From contig JAUNJY010000004.1 in the NCBI GenBank assembly GCA_030535455.1, positions 1 through 64,000 on the forward strand: DNA of 64,000 nucleotides, given 5' to 3'. Below the pieces are notes generated by a model. It saw nothing but the letters and a program-made list of their open reading frames with translations. It ran no database searches and was not told the origin of the DNA. This document shows, piece by piece, positions 8,280-17,845 of this stretch; within the stretch, counting starts at the first letter, position 1; the number at the start of each line of letters is the position of its first letter. The position numbers and the translations under genes were made by a program. Source of the stretch: a bacterium (lineage in GTDB: Bacteria; Bacillota; Clostridia; Lachnospirales; Lachnospiraceae).

Positions 8280-10211
8280 ATGATATTAGCATGCAATTCA
8301 ATTAGCAAGTCATTTGGAACAGACCAAATTCTTTCCAATGTGACATTTCATATAAATGAAAGAGAAAAAGCTGCCATCGTTGGTATCAATGGAGCAGGAA
8401 AATCAACTCTTTTAAAAATCATTATGGGACAGTTATCTGCTGACCAAGGAGAGGTTACCTTAGCAAAAGGGGCAACTATTGGATACCTTCCACAGCATCA
8501 GGATTTATCCACAGAAAATACAATCTATGATGAACTCCTAGAAGTAAAACAAAACATCATAGACTTAGATAAAAAGATCCGTCAATTAGAAATCGACATG
8601 AAGAACGTAGAAGGTGCAGAATTAGAGCGTATGTTAAGCACCTACACTCGTCTCACTCATGAATTTGAAATTCAGAATGGATATGCTTATCAAAGCGAGA
8701 TCACAGGCGTATTAAAAGGACTTGGTTTTGCTGAAGAAGACTTCAAGAAAAAAACAAGCACACTTTCTGGTGGACAAAAGACACGTGTCGCACTAGGCAA
8801 GCTATTACTTACTGCTCCTGATGTGATCTTACTAGATGAGCCTACCAACCATCTTGACTTAGAATCCATTGCCTGGTTAGAAACCTATTTAACCAATTAT
8901 AATGGCGCTGTTATTATTGTTGCCCATGATCGTTACTTTTTAGACCGTGTCGTAACAAAAATTGTTGAAGTGGATCATTCCAAGGCAACCGTATTTCAAG
9001 GAAATTACACTGCATATGCTACTAAGAAGGCAATGCTTCGTGAAGCTGAATTAAAACAATACTTAAACCAGCAACGTGAAATCAAACATCAAGAAGAAGT
9101 AATCACTAAATTGAAATCATTTAATCGCGAAAAATCTATTAAGAGAGCCGAAAGCCGTGAAAAAATGCTTAATAAGATTGAACGTGTAGATAAGCCAATC
9201 ACCCATGAAGCCAACATGCATCTTCAGCTTGAACCAAATGTAACAAGTGGTAATGATGTACTTAAGGTAGAAAACCTTAGTAAGTCCTTTGGTAACCACC
9301 CATTATTCAGCGGGATTGACTTTGACATTAAGCGTGAAGAAAAAGTTGCAATTATCGGAAAGAACGGAACTGGCAAGACAACCATCCTCAAGATCATCAA
9401 TCAGATCATTGCTGCTGATCAGGGAGAGGTAAAGCTAGGAAGCAAAGTAAACATTGGTTACTACGACCAGGAGCATCATATTCTTCATCCTGAAAAGACA
9501 TTGTTTGATGAACTCCAAGACGCCTACCCAAACTTAGACAATACGAAAATCCGTAATGTCCTTGCAGCATTTCTTTTTACAAATGATGACGTATTCAAAC
9601 GAGTAAAAGAATTAAGCGGTGGTGAACGAGGCCGTGTTTCCCTTGCAAAGCTTATGCTAAGCGAAGCAAACTTCTTAATCCTAGATGAGCCTACCAACCA
9701 TCTTGATATTGTAAGCAAGGAAATCCTTGAAAATGCAATCAGCAACTATACGGGAACTGTCCTCTATGTTTCCCATGATCGTTATTTTATCAATAAGACT
9801 GCAACACGAATTCTTGATTTAACAAACAATCAGATGCTTAACTACATTGGTAACTATGACTACTATCTTGAGAAAAAAGAAGAAATAGAAAAAGCATACT
9901 TAAAACCTGCACAAGCAGTCGCAACTGCTGCTTCTTCTGCAAGCACTTCTGAAACTAACTCCTCCGGAGCATTGGATTGGAAACAGCAAAAAGAAGAACA
10001 AGCCAAGTTACGTAAGAAGCAAAATGAATTAAAGAAGATTGAAGAAGAAATCACTGCTTTAGAAACAAGAACTGAAGAAATCGATGAACTCTTAACGAAA
10101 GAGGAAATCTACACTAATGTTTCAGAGCTTGTAAAGCTAAATAAAGAAAAAGAACAAGCCGAGTCCCGCTTAGAAGAACTTTTAGAACGTTGGGAAGAGC
10201 TCTCAGAATAA
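8280..10211 (+). CDS. ABC-F family ATP-binding protein (YdiF/Uup-like)
   Basis: 643 residues, soluble, no membrane helices. Two tandem ABC domains. First: Walker A GINGAGKST, signature LSGGQKTRVALG, Walker B VILLDEPTNHLD. Second: GKNGTGKTT, LSGGERGRVSLAK, FLILDEPTNHLD. The inter-domain linker is basic and helical, and the last ~80 residues form a charged coiled coil, as in YdiF/Uup. ABC-F proteins act on the ribosome, in translation-stall rescue or antibiotic protection; this one looks like a housekeeping member, though resistance cannot be excluded from sequence. The start is the ATG of MILACNSISKSFG, with AAAGGA 9 bases upstream; the longer frame has no ribosome site. Confidence 0.92.
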   Translation: MILACNSISKSFGTDQILSNVTFHINEREKAAIVGINGAGKSTLLKIIMGQLSADQGEVTLAKGATIGYLPQHQDLSTENTIYDELLEVKQNIIDLDKKIRQLEIDMKNVEGAELERMLSTYTRLTHEFEIQNGYAYQSEITGVLKGLGFAEEDFKKKTSTLSGGQKTRVALGKLLLTAPDVILLDEPTNHLDLESIAWLETYLTNYNGAVIIVAHDRYFLDRVVTKIVEVDHSKATVFQGNYTAYATKKAMLREAELKQYLNQQREIKHQEEVITKLKSFNREKSIKRAESREKMLNKIERVDKPITHEANMHLQLEPNVTSGNDVLKVENLSKSFGNHPLFSGIDFDIKREEKVAIIGKNGTGKTTILKIINQIIAADQGEVKLGSKVNIGYYDQEHHILHPEKTLFDELQDAYPNLDNTKIRNVLAAFLFTNDDVFKRVKELSGGERGRVSLAKLMLSEANFLILDEPTNHLDIVSKEILENAISNYTGTVLYVSHDRYFINKTATRILDLTNNQMLNYIGNYDYYLEKKEEIEKAYLKPAQAVATAASSASTSETNSSGALDWKQQKEEQAKLRKKQNELKKIEEEITALETRTEEIDELLTKEEIYTNVSELVKLNKEKEQAESRLEELLERWEELSE

Positions 10212-10227
10212 CTCCTTGTTAAAAAAG

Positions 10228-10266
10228 AAAGCCGAAAGCAATAACACTGATTGCCTTCGGCTTTTT
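10228..10266. terminator. Bidirectional terminator between ABC-F and rhaM
   Basis: Arms AAAGCCGAAAGCAAT and ATTGCCTTCGGCTTT (one G/T mismatch) with T-runs on both strands. It serves the convergent ABC-F gene (+) and the rhamnogalacturonan operon ending in rhaM (-). Confidence 0.85.
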
Positions 10267-10268
10267 GT

Positions 10269-10580
10269 TTAATCTAAATGAAATACTAGGTTCAAATCCT
10301 TACTAACCGGACTGTTATCTGGATTAGTCTCCATGACATCTTTCATAAAGTCCCACCATTTACGGTTAATGGCTGTATCTGCAGACTCACTCCATTTTTG
10401 TTCGTCCACGATCTCAATAGTACCAAATAACGTTAATGTTTCTGGATCCAAGAAGATTGAATAATTAGATCCACCATACTCATGGATCATATCCTTCATT
10501 TCCTGCCATAATTCATTATGTCTCTTCTCATATTCCTGTTCCATTCCTGGATATAACTTCATCTTAAATGCTTTATACAT
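10269..10580 (-). CDS. rhaM: L-rhamnose mutarotase
   Basis: 103 residues, the family length. Interconverts alpha- and beta-L-rhamnopyranose, supplying the anomer used by rhamnose isomerase. Visible marks: MYKAFKMKLYPGMEQEYEKRHNELW with the conserved catalytic His/Tyr region, YSIFLDPETLTLFGTIE, and the WW pair in NRKWWDFM. The start is the ATG with AGGGGA 5 bases upstream; the longer frame runs back into the MATE gene and is not used. Last gene of the long minus-strand operon, 14 bases after the MATE gene. Its job fits the intracellular release of free rhamnose by GH112 and glycosidases. Confidence 0.93.
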   Translation of the reverse strand: MYKAFKMKLYPGMEQEYEKRHNELWQEMKDMIHEYGGSNYSIFLDPETLTLFGTIEIVDEQKWSESADTAINRKWWDFMKDVMETNPDNSPVSKDLNLVFHLD

Positions 10581-10594
10581 GATATTCCCCTTTT

Positions 10595-11932
10595 CTAACA
10601 ATATACTTTTGCCTTCCAAGCTCCTGAATAATAACGATAGATGCAGTATGCACATCCGCATCCCCATGATAATGGAGTTGCCATCCAAATCCCTGTTACT
10701 CCAAATGGTTTCACCAACAAATAGGCAAACACGATACGACCGGTTATTTCTGCAATTCCTGCTAAAAACGATGCATTGACATCACCTGCTCCACGGATTA
10801 AGTTAAGGTAGCTGTTCATAATTCCTGCAATGATATATGCAATTCCGATAATCGTCATATATACACATCCAATGTCAATAGAAGCAGCTGCTTTTACAGG
10901 ATCTAAGAATATGGATAACAACTGTTCCTTAAAGACCAATACCACCAATGCAAGTCCACTACAGAATGCCAGCATAAGTCCGATTGTTTTCCTTAATGCA
11001 TCCTTAATTCGTACTAAATTCCTATTTCCAATATTCTGTCCTGTAAATACTGATAATGCACTTCCCAATGCCACAACTACCTGTATGGTAATTAAATCAA
11101 TCTTCTGAACTGCTGCATAAGCAGACATTGTTACACTGCCATATGTATTTACCAGACCTTGAACACTCATTCCTCCCAAAGAAATCAGAGAACTTTGTAT
11201 TGCCGTTGGCACACCTGCTTTTACGATAGTACGAATCATCTCTCTTTGAGGCTTCCACTTCAGACCTTCTATTCCAATCTCTTTTCGAACCCTTATAAGA
11301 TGGGTAATTCCAATGAACGCGGATACCGTCTGTGCAATTACAGTTCCATATGCAACCCCTGCAACTCCTAAATGAAATCGAACTACAAAAAGTAAATTGC
11401 AAGTTACATTAACAATGCAGGAAATGACCATGGCAAGTAGCGGAGTCCTAGAATCACCAATACTTCTTATAATTGCTGCTGTTGCATTATACAGCGTCAT
11501 CCCAAGCATTCCAAGAATACATATCTGCATGTACGTCATTGCATCCCCTATAATTTCTTCTGGTACTTGTAAAAGCTTTAATATATAGGAGGTTCCAAAA
11601 TATCCTCCAATAGAAATCAAAACTGTAAAAACTACTACCAATTCCATAATGGCAACCACTGCTTGTCGAAGTTTTTCCTGGTTATGGGCTCCATAATACT
11701 GGGCAATTACAATTCCTGCACCTACGCTTAGTCCCATCATAAGAGAATTCATAACCCCAATTGCATTTCCTGTAGTTCCAACAGCGGCCAAGGCGTCTGC
11801 TCCTATAAAACGACCAACGATTACAGTATCTATAAAATTATAAAACTGTTGAAACACGTTTCCAATCATTAAAGGGACTGCAAAACCTAGTAACAGGTGA
11901 AGCGGTTTGCCCTTTGTCATATCCGTCGTCAC
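10595..11932 (-). CDS. MATE family efflux transporter
   Basis: 445 residues, about 12 membrane helices in two similar halves, as usual for MATE proteins. N-terminal PLMIGNVFQQFYNFIDTVIVGRFIGADALAAVG is the family hallmark, and AVGTTGNAIGVMNSLMMGLSVGAGIVIAQYYG follows. It starts at GTG with GGGGAGG 8 bases upstream. Members export cations, drugs or metabolites by Na+ or H+ antiport; the substrate is unknown. It lies inside the rhamnogalacturonan operon between an aldo/keto reductase and rhaM, so export of a by-product of this pathway is possible but unproven. Confidence 0.93.
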   Translation of the reverse strand: MTTDMTKGKPLHLLLGFAVPLMIGNVFQQFYNFIDTVIVGRFIGADALAAVGTTGNAIGVMNSLMMGLSVGAGIVIAQYYGAHNQEKLRQAVVAIMELVVVFTVLISIGGYFGTSYILKLLQVPEEIIGDAMTYMQICILGMLGMTLYNATAAIIRSIGDSRTPLLAMVISCIVNVTCNLLFVVRFHLGVAGVAYGTVIAQTVSAFIGITHLIRVRKEIGIEGLKWKPQREMIRTIVKAGVPTAIQSSLISLGGMSVQGLVNTYGSVTMSAYAAVQKIDLITIQVVVALGSALSVFTGQNIGNRNLVRIKDALRKTIGLMLAFCSGLALVVLVFKEQLLSIFLDPVKAAASIDIGCVYMTIIGIAYIIAGIMNSYLNLIRGAGDVNASFLAGIAEITGRIVFAYLLVKPFGVTGIWMATPLSWGCGCAYCIYRYYSGAWKAKVYC

Positions 11933-11962
11933 CTTAGTGGCCTCCCCTCTTGCAATCGTCCT

Positions 11963-12964
11963 CTATTTTAATTCTCTTCCACAAGCTTTTTCTATTAGTT
12001 CAAGTTCTTCCCTTGTGAAATCCATATGTCCTACAATTTTAACATTTTCTTTGATCTGACTAGCTTTTGATGCACCAATTAATACACTTGTCACATCCTG
12101 GTCTTTCAAAATCCATGATAAAGACATCTGTGCAAGAGACTGTCCTCTTGAAGAGGCAATCTCATTTAATGTACGAATAGATTCTAATTTTTCTTCACTT
12201 AAGTCCGATTGTTTTAAGAACCTTCCGTCAGTACGGATACGGCTGTCCTCCGGAATCCCGTTAAGATATTTATCTGTCAGAAGCCCCTGTGCAAGCGGAC
12301 AGAATGCTATGATGCCAATCCCATTGTCTGCTGCAAATGACTTCAAACCATCCTCTTCAATGTTTCGCTCAAATAAAGAATACTTTCGTTGATTTATAAT
12401 AAAAGGTGTCTTCAACTCTTTAAGGATTTTCATTGCCCTCTCAGTCTGCTCTTTATTATAATTTGATATTCCAACATACAGTGCCTTTCCGCTTTTCACA
12501 ATACCGTCAAGAGCCAGCATAGTCTCTTCTAACGGTGTTTCGGGATCAGGTCTGTGATGATAAAAGATATCCACGTAATCAAGGCCCAGCCTCTTAAGAC
12601 TTTGATCAAGACTTGCCACCAGATACTTTTTGGAACCCCAGTTTCCATAAGGCCCTGGCCACATATCGTAACCCGCCTTTGTAGAAATAAGCATCTCATC
12701 TCGATATGCGAACATTTCCTTATTTAATATGCGTCCAAAGTTTTCTTCAGCAGCCCCATACACTGGTCCATAATTATTTGCCAGATCAAAATGGGTAATG
12801 CCATGGTCAAATGCTGTAAAACACATATCCTTCATATTGTCATAACTTCCATTGCTTCCAAAGTTATGCCATAATCCAAGAGATAATGCTGGAAGCTTTA
12901 TTCCACTTGCCCCACAACGATTATACTGCATGTTCTCATATCGTTTTTCCTCTGCCTGATACAT
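11963..12964 (-). CDS. Aldo/keto reductase, YghZ-like (candidate L-lactaldehyde reductase)
   Basis: 333 residues. TIM-barrel NADPH-dependent reductase of the KCNAB/YghZ group. The tetrad is visible: Asp and Tyr in HFDLANNYG, Lys in LISTKAGYDMWPGPYG, His in FYHHRPDP. YVGISNYN and VLIGASKASQIKENV bind the cofactor. Enzymes of this group reduce small aldehydes such as L-glyceraldehyde 3-phosphate. In a rhamnose operon the obvious substrate is L-lactaldehyde made by RhaD, giving 1,2-propanediol; that is inference from context. AGGAGG lies 7 bases before the ATG. It follows the GH42 gene by 15 bases. Confidence 0.88.
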   Translation of the reverse strand: MYQAEEKRYENMQYNRCGASGIKLPALSLGLWHNFGSNGSYDNMKDMCFTAFDHGITHFDLANNYGPVYGAAEENFGRILNKEMFAYRDEMLISTKAGYDMWPGPYGNWGSKKYLVASLDQSLKRLGLDYVDIFYHHRPDPETPLEETMLALDGIVKSGKALYVGISNYNKEQTERAMKILKELKTPFIINQRKYSLFERNIEEDGLKSFAADNGIGIIAFCPLAQGLLTDKYLNGIPEDSRIRTDGRFLKQSDLSEEKLESIRTLNEIASSRGQSLAQMSLSWILKDQDVTSVLIGASKASQIKENVKIVGHMDFTREELELIEKACGRELK

Positions 12965-12979
12965 TGCCTTCCTCCTACA

Positions 12980-14953
12980 TTACTTTGTCGTAATAATTTT
13001 ATATTCGTAGCAACCTAATACATATTGCTGGTGTTCCACTTCAATCACTCTTTGTTCAGTGCTAAAATTCATTAAAAATGTATATTTAATGCCTTTTTTT
13101 TCTCTTTGTTTAACCATAATATCTGAGATATATGGTGTGTCACAAATCCGCTCAATCCCCACTTCCTGTATCATGTCATGAAGAAATTCATACAGAAATT
13201 CTTCATTCATCCTGCTTCCTATGTAAACAGCAGTACCTTTTCCCCATGTATGTTTTGTAACTACTGGCATTCCCTTATAAAAATCTTGTCCATATTCTGC
13301 TACTACAGTTGCATCCTGATTTCTTATAAGGTCACAGTAATCTGTAGCATGATATGTCCTATCCTTATAAGTTACTTCGTTAAACTCATCCTCACATAAT
13401 GCATCCGTTTCCTCTACACACAGGCCAAATACGTCTTGTAGTCCATATGGTGGAAAACATTCAAATGCAAGATCATTTTCATTTACAATGCCACTAAATA
13501 CACCAAGTACAAAATTACCACCGTTTTCTATGTATGCCTTAATCCTTTTATCTGTATCCTTCTCAAATAAATAAAGCATTGGAGCTACAATAAGCTGATA
13601 CTCTGAAAAATCATCTCTCTGGCTGATTATATCTACGTTTACATAGTTCTTAATCAATGCCTCATAATACTCCTGTAATGCTTCAACAAAGTCTTTTTTA
13701 TTATTCTTAAGGCCTTTTATCCCCTTTAATGCTCTAAGATTAGGCCAGTCAAAAATAATTGCAACCTTGCTTATGGTGCCTGCTCCCTTAATCTCAGCAA
13801 TCTTCTTTAACTCGTCACCAACTTGGCAGACATCACGAAATACTCTTGTATCTTCGCTTCCACTATGTCCAACCACTGCTCCATGAAACTTCTCATAACC
13901 GCCTTTTCCTTGTCTCCACTGAAAATACAGTACTGAATCAGATCCTGATGCAATAGCCTGCATAGAGCTAAGCAAATGCATTCCCGGTCTCTTTAGCTTA
14001 CAGACAGCAGCCCAGTTCGTATTGCTCGGCGTACTTTCCATAAGATAAAATGGCTGTTTCTTTAAGGACCTGCAATAGTCGTAATGAAAAGATGCTTTGA
14101 CTGCTTCTTTCCACTCACTTGTCTTGTCTTTTCCGCAATGCCACAATGGATAGCTATCCCAGCTTGTCACATCTAGAATTTTACCAAGATCCGAGTAGTC
14201 AATACCACAGTCAAGGCTAAGCATGTTGGTCGTAATTGGAGTATGCTTGCAATACTTACGAATTTCCTTCTTTTCCATTTCTAGAAAATCAATATTTAAT
14301 TCCGAATAGAAACGGCTAAAGTCCAGTGCAAGTCCATGAACCGCCTGATCACCTATGGAAGATGGGCTTTCAATTTCATCCCATGAATAAAACGTATGAC
14401 TCCAAAATGCACTATTATATTGTTCGTTAAGGTTTTCTAATGTCTTATATTTTTTCTTTAACCATTCTCTAAATTTATTCTGGCATTTTTCACAATGGCA
14501 TTCCCCATACATTTCATTACTCAGATGCCACATAATAAGGGCAGGATGCTTTGCATAGCGAGAAGCAATCATTCCATCAATCTTCTTTACTTTCTCACGA
14601 TAAATTTCACTACTGCAACAATAGTTTTCCCTGTCTCCATATAATAAACGTTCCCGCTTTTCATTAACGCGCATGATTTCCGGATATTTTTTTACCATCC
14701 ATGCAGGCCTTGCGGCACTTGGAGTTGCAAGAATTACCTTAATTCCATTTTCGTACATTGCATCCATAATTTTATCCATCCATGAAAACTGATAGACATC
14801 CTCTTCTGGTTCATACATCGCCCAAGAGAAGATCCCTAGAGATACTTCATTGACTCCTGCCTTCTTCATAAGCCTGATATCCTCTTCTAAAATCTCTGGA
14901 CGTTTTAACCATTGGTCCGGATTATAGTCACCACCATGTAAGAATTCGTTCAT
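12980..14953 (-). CDS. GH42 beta-galactosidase (YesZ-like)
   Basis: 657 residues, typical GH42 three-domain length. The TIM barrel (about 1-390) begins HGGDYNPDQWLKRPEI. The acid/base Glu is in WHLSNEMYG near residue 150, the nucleophile Glu in FYLMESTPS near 315. The cysteine cluster CHCEKC after the acid/base residue is the GH42 zinc site. A trimerisation/Rossmann-like domain and a short beta domain follow. No signal peptide, so intracellular. Bacillus YesZ is the same enzyme type in its rhamnogalacturonan cluster. Probable role: removing beta-galactosyl residues from RG-I side-chain oligosaccharides. GGGAGG precedes the ATG. Confidence 0.95.
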   Translation of the reverse strand: MNEFLHGGDYNPDQWLKRPEILEEDIRLMKKAGVNEVSLGIFSWAMYEPEEDVYQFSWMDKIMDAMYENGIKVILATPSAARPAWMVKKYPEIMRVNEKRERLLYGDRENYCCSSEIYREKVKKIDGMIASRYAKHPALIMWHLSNEMYGECHCEKCQNKFREWLKKKYKTLENLNEQYNSAFWSHTFYSWDEIESPSSIGDQAVHGLALDFSRFYSELNIDFLEMEKKEIRKYCKHTPITTNMLSLDCGIDYSDLGKILDVTSWDSYPLWHCGKDKTSEWKEAVKASFHYDYCRSLKKQPFYLMESTPSNTNWAAVCKLKRPGMHLLSSMQAIASGSDSVLYFQWRQGKGGYEKFHGAVVGHSGSEDTRVFRDVCQVGDELKKIAEIKGAGTISKVAIIFDWPNLRALKGIKGLKNNKKDFVEALQEYYEALIKNYVNVDIISQRDDFSEYQLIVAPMLYLFEKDTDKRIKAYIENGGNFVLGVFSGIVNENDLAFECFPPYGLQDVFGLCVEETDALCEDEFNEVTYKDRTYHATDYCDLIRNQDATVVAEYGQDFYKGMPVVTKHTWGKGTAVYIGSRMNEEFLYEFLHDMIQEVGIERICDTPYISDIMVKQREKKGIKYTFLMNFSTEQRVIEVEHQQYVLGCYEYKIITTK

Positions 14954-14964
14954 ACTTATCCTCC

Positions 14965-15582
14965 CTATGCTTCTTCCTGTGGAATATATCTTTTATATAC
15001 ACGTTCCGTTAATTGCTCAATTCCAAGCATGTATAATGCAGGAGCAATAACGATCAATACTGGCAATACATATACTACGTAAGCTGCGATAGCTAATGTG
15101 ATCAGCATAAGTATGGTTGGTAATAAATTACCAAGTCCAATAAAGATTACATTTTTAAAGATTGTCTTAATTCCATCTCTAAATCTGGAAATATACGAGA
15201 AAACATAGGTAAACACAATGGCCAGCAAAACAATTAGCACTAGAATAACGTAATATACATTTCCAACGCTATCGCCTGCCTTCTTCATATGATAGGTCAT
15301 ATATCCATCTACCCCTAAAAATCCTCCTACAAATGCCAAGAGTATCCAGGCAATGGTGGATTGTTTAAAATTAGAGAGGAAGCTGTTTTTGAAGTCCCGA
15401 AAGACATAGCCATTATCCTCACAAATTGATTTATGTACTGTATAATAAAGTGCTGTCGTTGATGCTCCAATGGTAACGATTGGGATACATCCAACAATCC
15501 ATAATAGGGATACAAAGACACAATCTACGGCTTTGCTTATTATGCGAAAAAAACCGTTATTCATATTAAATAGTTCTGACAT
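14965..15582 (-). CDS. DUF624 (YesL-like) membrane protein
   Basis: 205 residues with about five hydrophobic helices (near residues 17-45, 77-95, 106-132, 145-165, 168-190). The N-terminal FFRIISKAVDCVFVSLLWIVGCIPIVTIGASTTALYYTVHK is the DUF624 signature. YesL opens the rhamnogalacturonan cluster of Bacillus, and members recur beside YtcP/YteP-type sugar importers, so a part in transport is suspected but not known. AAGGAGG lies 7 bases before the ATG and overlaps the stop of the GH112 gene, which points to coupling. Confidence 0.88.
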   Translation of the reverse strand: MSELFNMNNGFFRIISKAVDCVFVSLLWIVGCIPIVTIGASTTALYYTVHKSICEDNGYVFRDFKNSFLSNFKQSTIAWILLAFVGGFLGVDGYMTYHMKKAGDSVGNVYYVILVLIVLLAIVFTYVFSYISRFRDGIKTIFKNVIFIGLGNLLPTILMLITLAIAAYVVYVLPVLIVIAPALYMLGIEQLTERVYKRYIPQEEA

Positions 15583-15597
15583 AGATAACCTCCTTGT

Positions 15598-17772
15598 CTA
15601 AATATCTATGATTTGTGTTTCATAAGGCTGTAATGTAAATTGTCGTTCTCCATCCTCCGTATTAATTGTGGTTCTTTGACTCTCTTCACTATTATTGATG
15701 ACTGCTAACTTCTTGCTGCATGGATAATATGCACATTCCGTTTCTGCATTGTCTGTAATATAGTTCTGTTTCAGATCCATTCCCTTTGCATATAACATAA
15801 GGTTTAATAACATCCTTGTATTTGCATTGCTTAACTGAAAACTTGATAAATAGATGCCCTTACCTTTTCCAAACTCATTAATCGTAAGTGCAGGTCCCTG
15901 CTCATCACTTACAAGTACTTTGGCTTTTCCATCTGTTAAGAATCTATTCTCTTTGGATTTTATCTGGCTGCCCTCAGGAAGTAATCCCTCTACTTCTGAC
16001 ACTTCATAACTGAAATGGCCATGGCAGACCTTTGCACCTGTATCTTCATCCACTCCAAGTACTTTAGCCATTCTAAAGTAATCTGAGAAGTCCTCAACTG
16101 CTGATGGCTCATTTACGCCGATAAATGTCCCTCCATCATATACAAACTGATACAAAGTACTTACCACTTTATCATCCTTCCAGTTATCTCCGCCACTCCA
16201 AGCGGTACCGGCTCTTCCTGCATTTATTACAATATCCACGTCCTTAAGCAACCCCTCTTTGACATCCTCAAAGCTAATAAAAGATACATCCACCGGGAGT
16301 CCTGCCAAGGCCTCATTTATGTGAATAAGATCATGCATATATGTTTCATGAAAATGTCCAGACAAGCTCCAAGAACGTAAGCTTCCCCAGCTGTGCAAGA
16401 TTGCAACTTTTATTGGAAGTGTATAAACACTGCCATCTGCACCTTTTTCTAACGCATGCATACTCTTGATCTTTCTAAATTCATTTGCTACTTCTTCTAT
16501 GTAATCACAAAAATCTGGATAATTCACCACTAGATGCAAATACCCTCCAAGCCCAATTCGATCAACCGGCTCACGTAACAAAGCCCTTCTAACACTTCTC
16601 CAGTATCTTTTTGCTTCCGTTGTCGGATCTCCATCTTCACAAAACGTTGGTGCTCCTCCAAGACCAATTGGGAATAAATATGGATGTAATCGCAACTCAT
16701 GAGTTTCAACATCTACACCTGCACAAAGTCGTGCCTCATATCCTGAGAAAACACATTTAATCAATCCATCAAATTTAAACTGTGGAAATAAGCTGCTATA
16801 AGGTTCTACCCCAATCCAGCTGTCATCATAAAACACATATGCCTTTTTATTATAACTATGTACTAAATCAACCAGCTTCTGGCCAAATTCAACAACAAAC
16901 TTATTTGTAAACTTCATATAATCCAACTGGCGTTTTCCTGCTGGCATATGAGTTACGTGAAGCTTTCCTTGATGAATAAAGTCCTCTGCCGTCAGACTAT
17001 ATCCATACTCTTCCTTGAACTCTTCCAAAGCTTTCGGACTTACTGAAAAATCATAAGATCCCCAATCGGAATATAGATTACGATTTCTATCACTACTGCC
17101 CCAAATCCAAGTAAAATTATAAAACATCGACGTAAATCTTACAACTGTCGTAGTAGGATGACTCTTGCACCAGCTGTCCAGCCACTGATATAAATAACTT
17201 TGTGTTTCCTTATATCTTGGATCCACTGGCATTAAATGCTCTTTATCCCAATGATTTGTAATATGATTATACATTGAGATTTCTTCCCACATTTGATATG
17301 CCATAAAGCTTACAGTATAGGTATGAAATAGAGTTATGTTCTGTATGATTACATTCCCCACCTCAGGAAGATACCTCCACTTTGATTTTGGAACCAGTTT
17401 ATCGGTTGTCCGATCATATACCTGCCAATATTTCATTGCTTCCTTGCTATCATTTATCTTAAATTGTTCTCCAAAATACCCGTCAAGAATATGGATTACA
17501 ACGATTTCTTCCTTCGCCATTACCTGATTGGAACACAAAAATGTCTGCTGCAATTTATCTAAATGTTTTTTTGCCCATGCATTATGGTCTCTAATTATGC
17601 ATATTGTGGAGTAAATTCCATAATCCGATTCTAATATTTTATCAGAAAGTTTTGTTCCATCGCTATCACGTATTACATCTGCGCCCCATTTTTCTGCCAT
17701 TTTTAAAGTTAATTCCTCATAACCGGCTTCTCCTGGTAACGTAAAGCTTCCTTTTTTTTCATTCTCCATCAT
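15598..17772 (-). CDS. GH112 phosphorylase, probably D-galactosyl-beta-1,4-L-rhamnose phosphorylase
   Basis: About 724 residues. The GH112 family contains galacto-N-biose/lacto-N-biose phosphorylases and the D-galactosyl-beta-1,4-L-rhamnose phosphorylase first described in C. phytofermentans. Family marks: GSFTLPGEAGYEELTLKMAE, KWGADVIRDSDGTKLSD near the N-terminus, VVRFTSMFYNFTWIWGS, and VFYDDSWIGVEPY with the catalytic acid Asp near residue 316. Cytoplasmic, no signal peptide. The reaction splits the disaccharide with phosphate into galactose-1-phosphate and the acceptor sugar. Rhamnose genes on both sides and no hexosamine genes favour rhamnose as acceptor; that is inference. Start: the ATG 6 bases after AGGAG; an ATG two codons earlier abuts that site. 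Confidence 0.9.
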   Translation of the reverse strand: MMENEKKGSFTLPGEAGYEELTLKMAEKWGADVIRDSDGTKLSDKILESDYGIYSTICIIRDHNAWAKKHLDKLQQTFLCSNQVMAKEEIVVIHILDGYFGEQFKINDSKEAMKYWQVYDRTTDKLVPKSKWRYLPEVGNVIIQNITLFHTYTVSFMAYQMWEEISMYNHITNHWDKEHLMPVDPRYKETQSYLYQWLDSWCKSHPTTTVVRFTSMFYNFTWIWGSSDRNRNLYSDWGSYDFSVSPKALEEFKEEYGYSLTAEDFIHQGKLHVTHMPAGKRQLDYMKFTNKFVVEFGQKLVDLVHSYNKKAYVFYDDSWIGVEPYSSLFPQFKFDGLIKCVFSGYEARLCAGVDVETHELRLHPYLFPIGLGGAPTFCEDGDPTTEAKRYWRSVRRALLREPVDRIGLGGYLHLVVNYPDFCDYIEEVANEFRKIKSMHALEKGADGSVYTLPIKVAILHSWGSLRSWSLSGHFHETYMHDLIHINEALAGLPVDVSFISFEDVKEGLLKDVDIVINAGRAGTAWSGGDNWKDDKVVSTLYQFVYDGGTFIGVNEPSAVEDFSDYFRMAKVLGVDEDTGAKVCHGHFSYEVSEVEGLLPEGSQIKSKENRFLTDGKAKVLVSDEQGPALTINEFGKGKGIYLSSFQLSNANTRMLLNLMLYAKGMDLKQNYITDNAETECAYYPCSKKLAVINNSEESQRTTINTEDGERQFTLQPYETQIIDI

Positions 17773-17845
17773 GTTCATCTCCTATCCCTATAAATTGCAT
17801 TACAAATGTAGTATAACTTCCCATATCTCTCATCGATATCCCCCT

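Noticed and set aside
8280-10211. ABC-F gene as an antibiotic-resistance determinant
   Set aside because: Architecture and isolated housekeeping context fit YdiF/Uup-like proteins; nothing in the sequence shows resistance.
11097-11402. 101-residue frame on the minus strand inside the MATE gene
   Set aside because: Out-of-frame overlap of a clear MATE coding region; its translation has no recognisable domain and no ribosome site.
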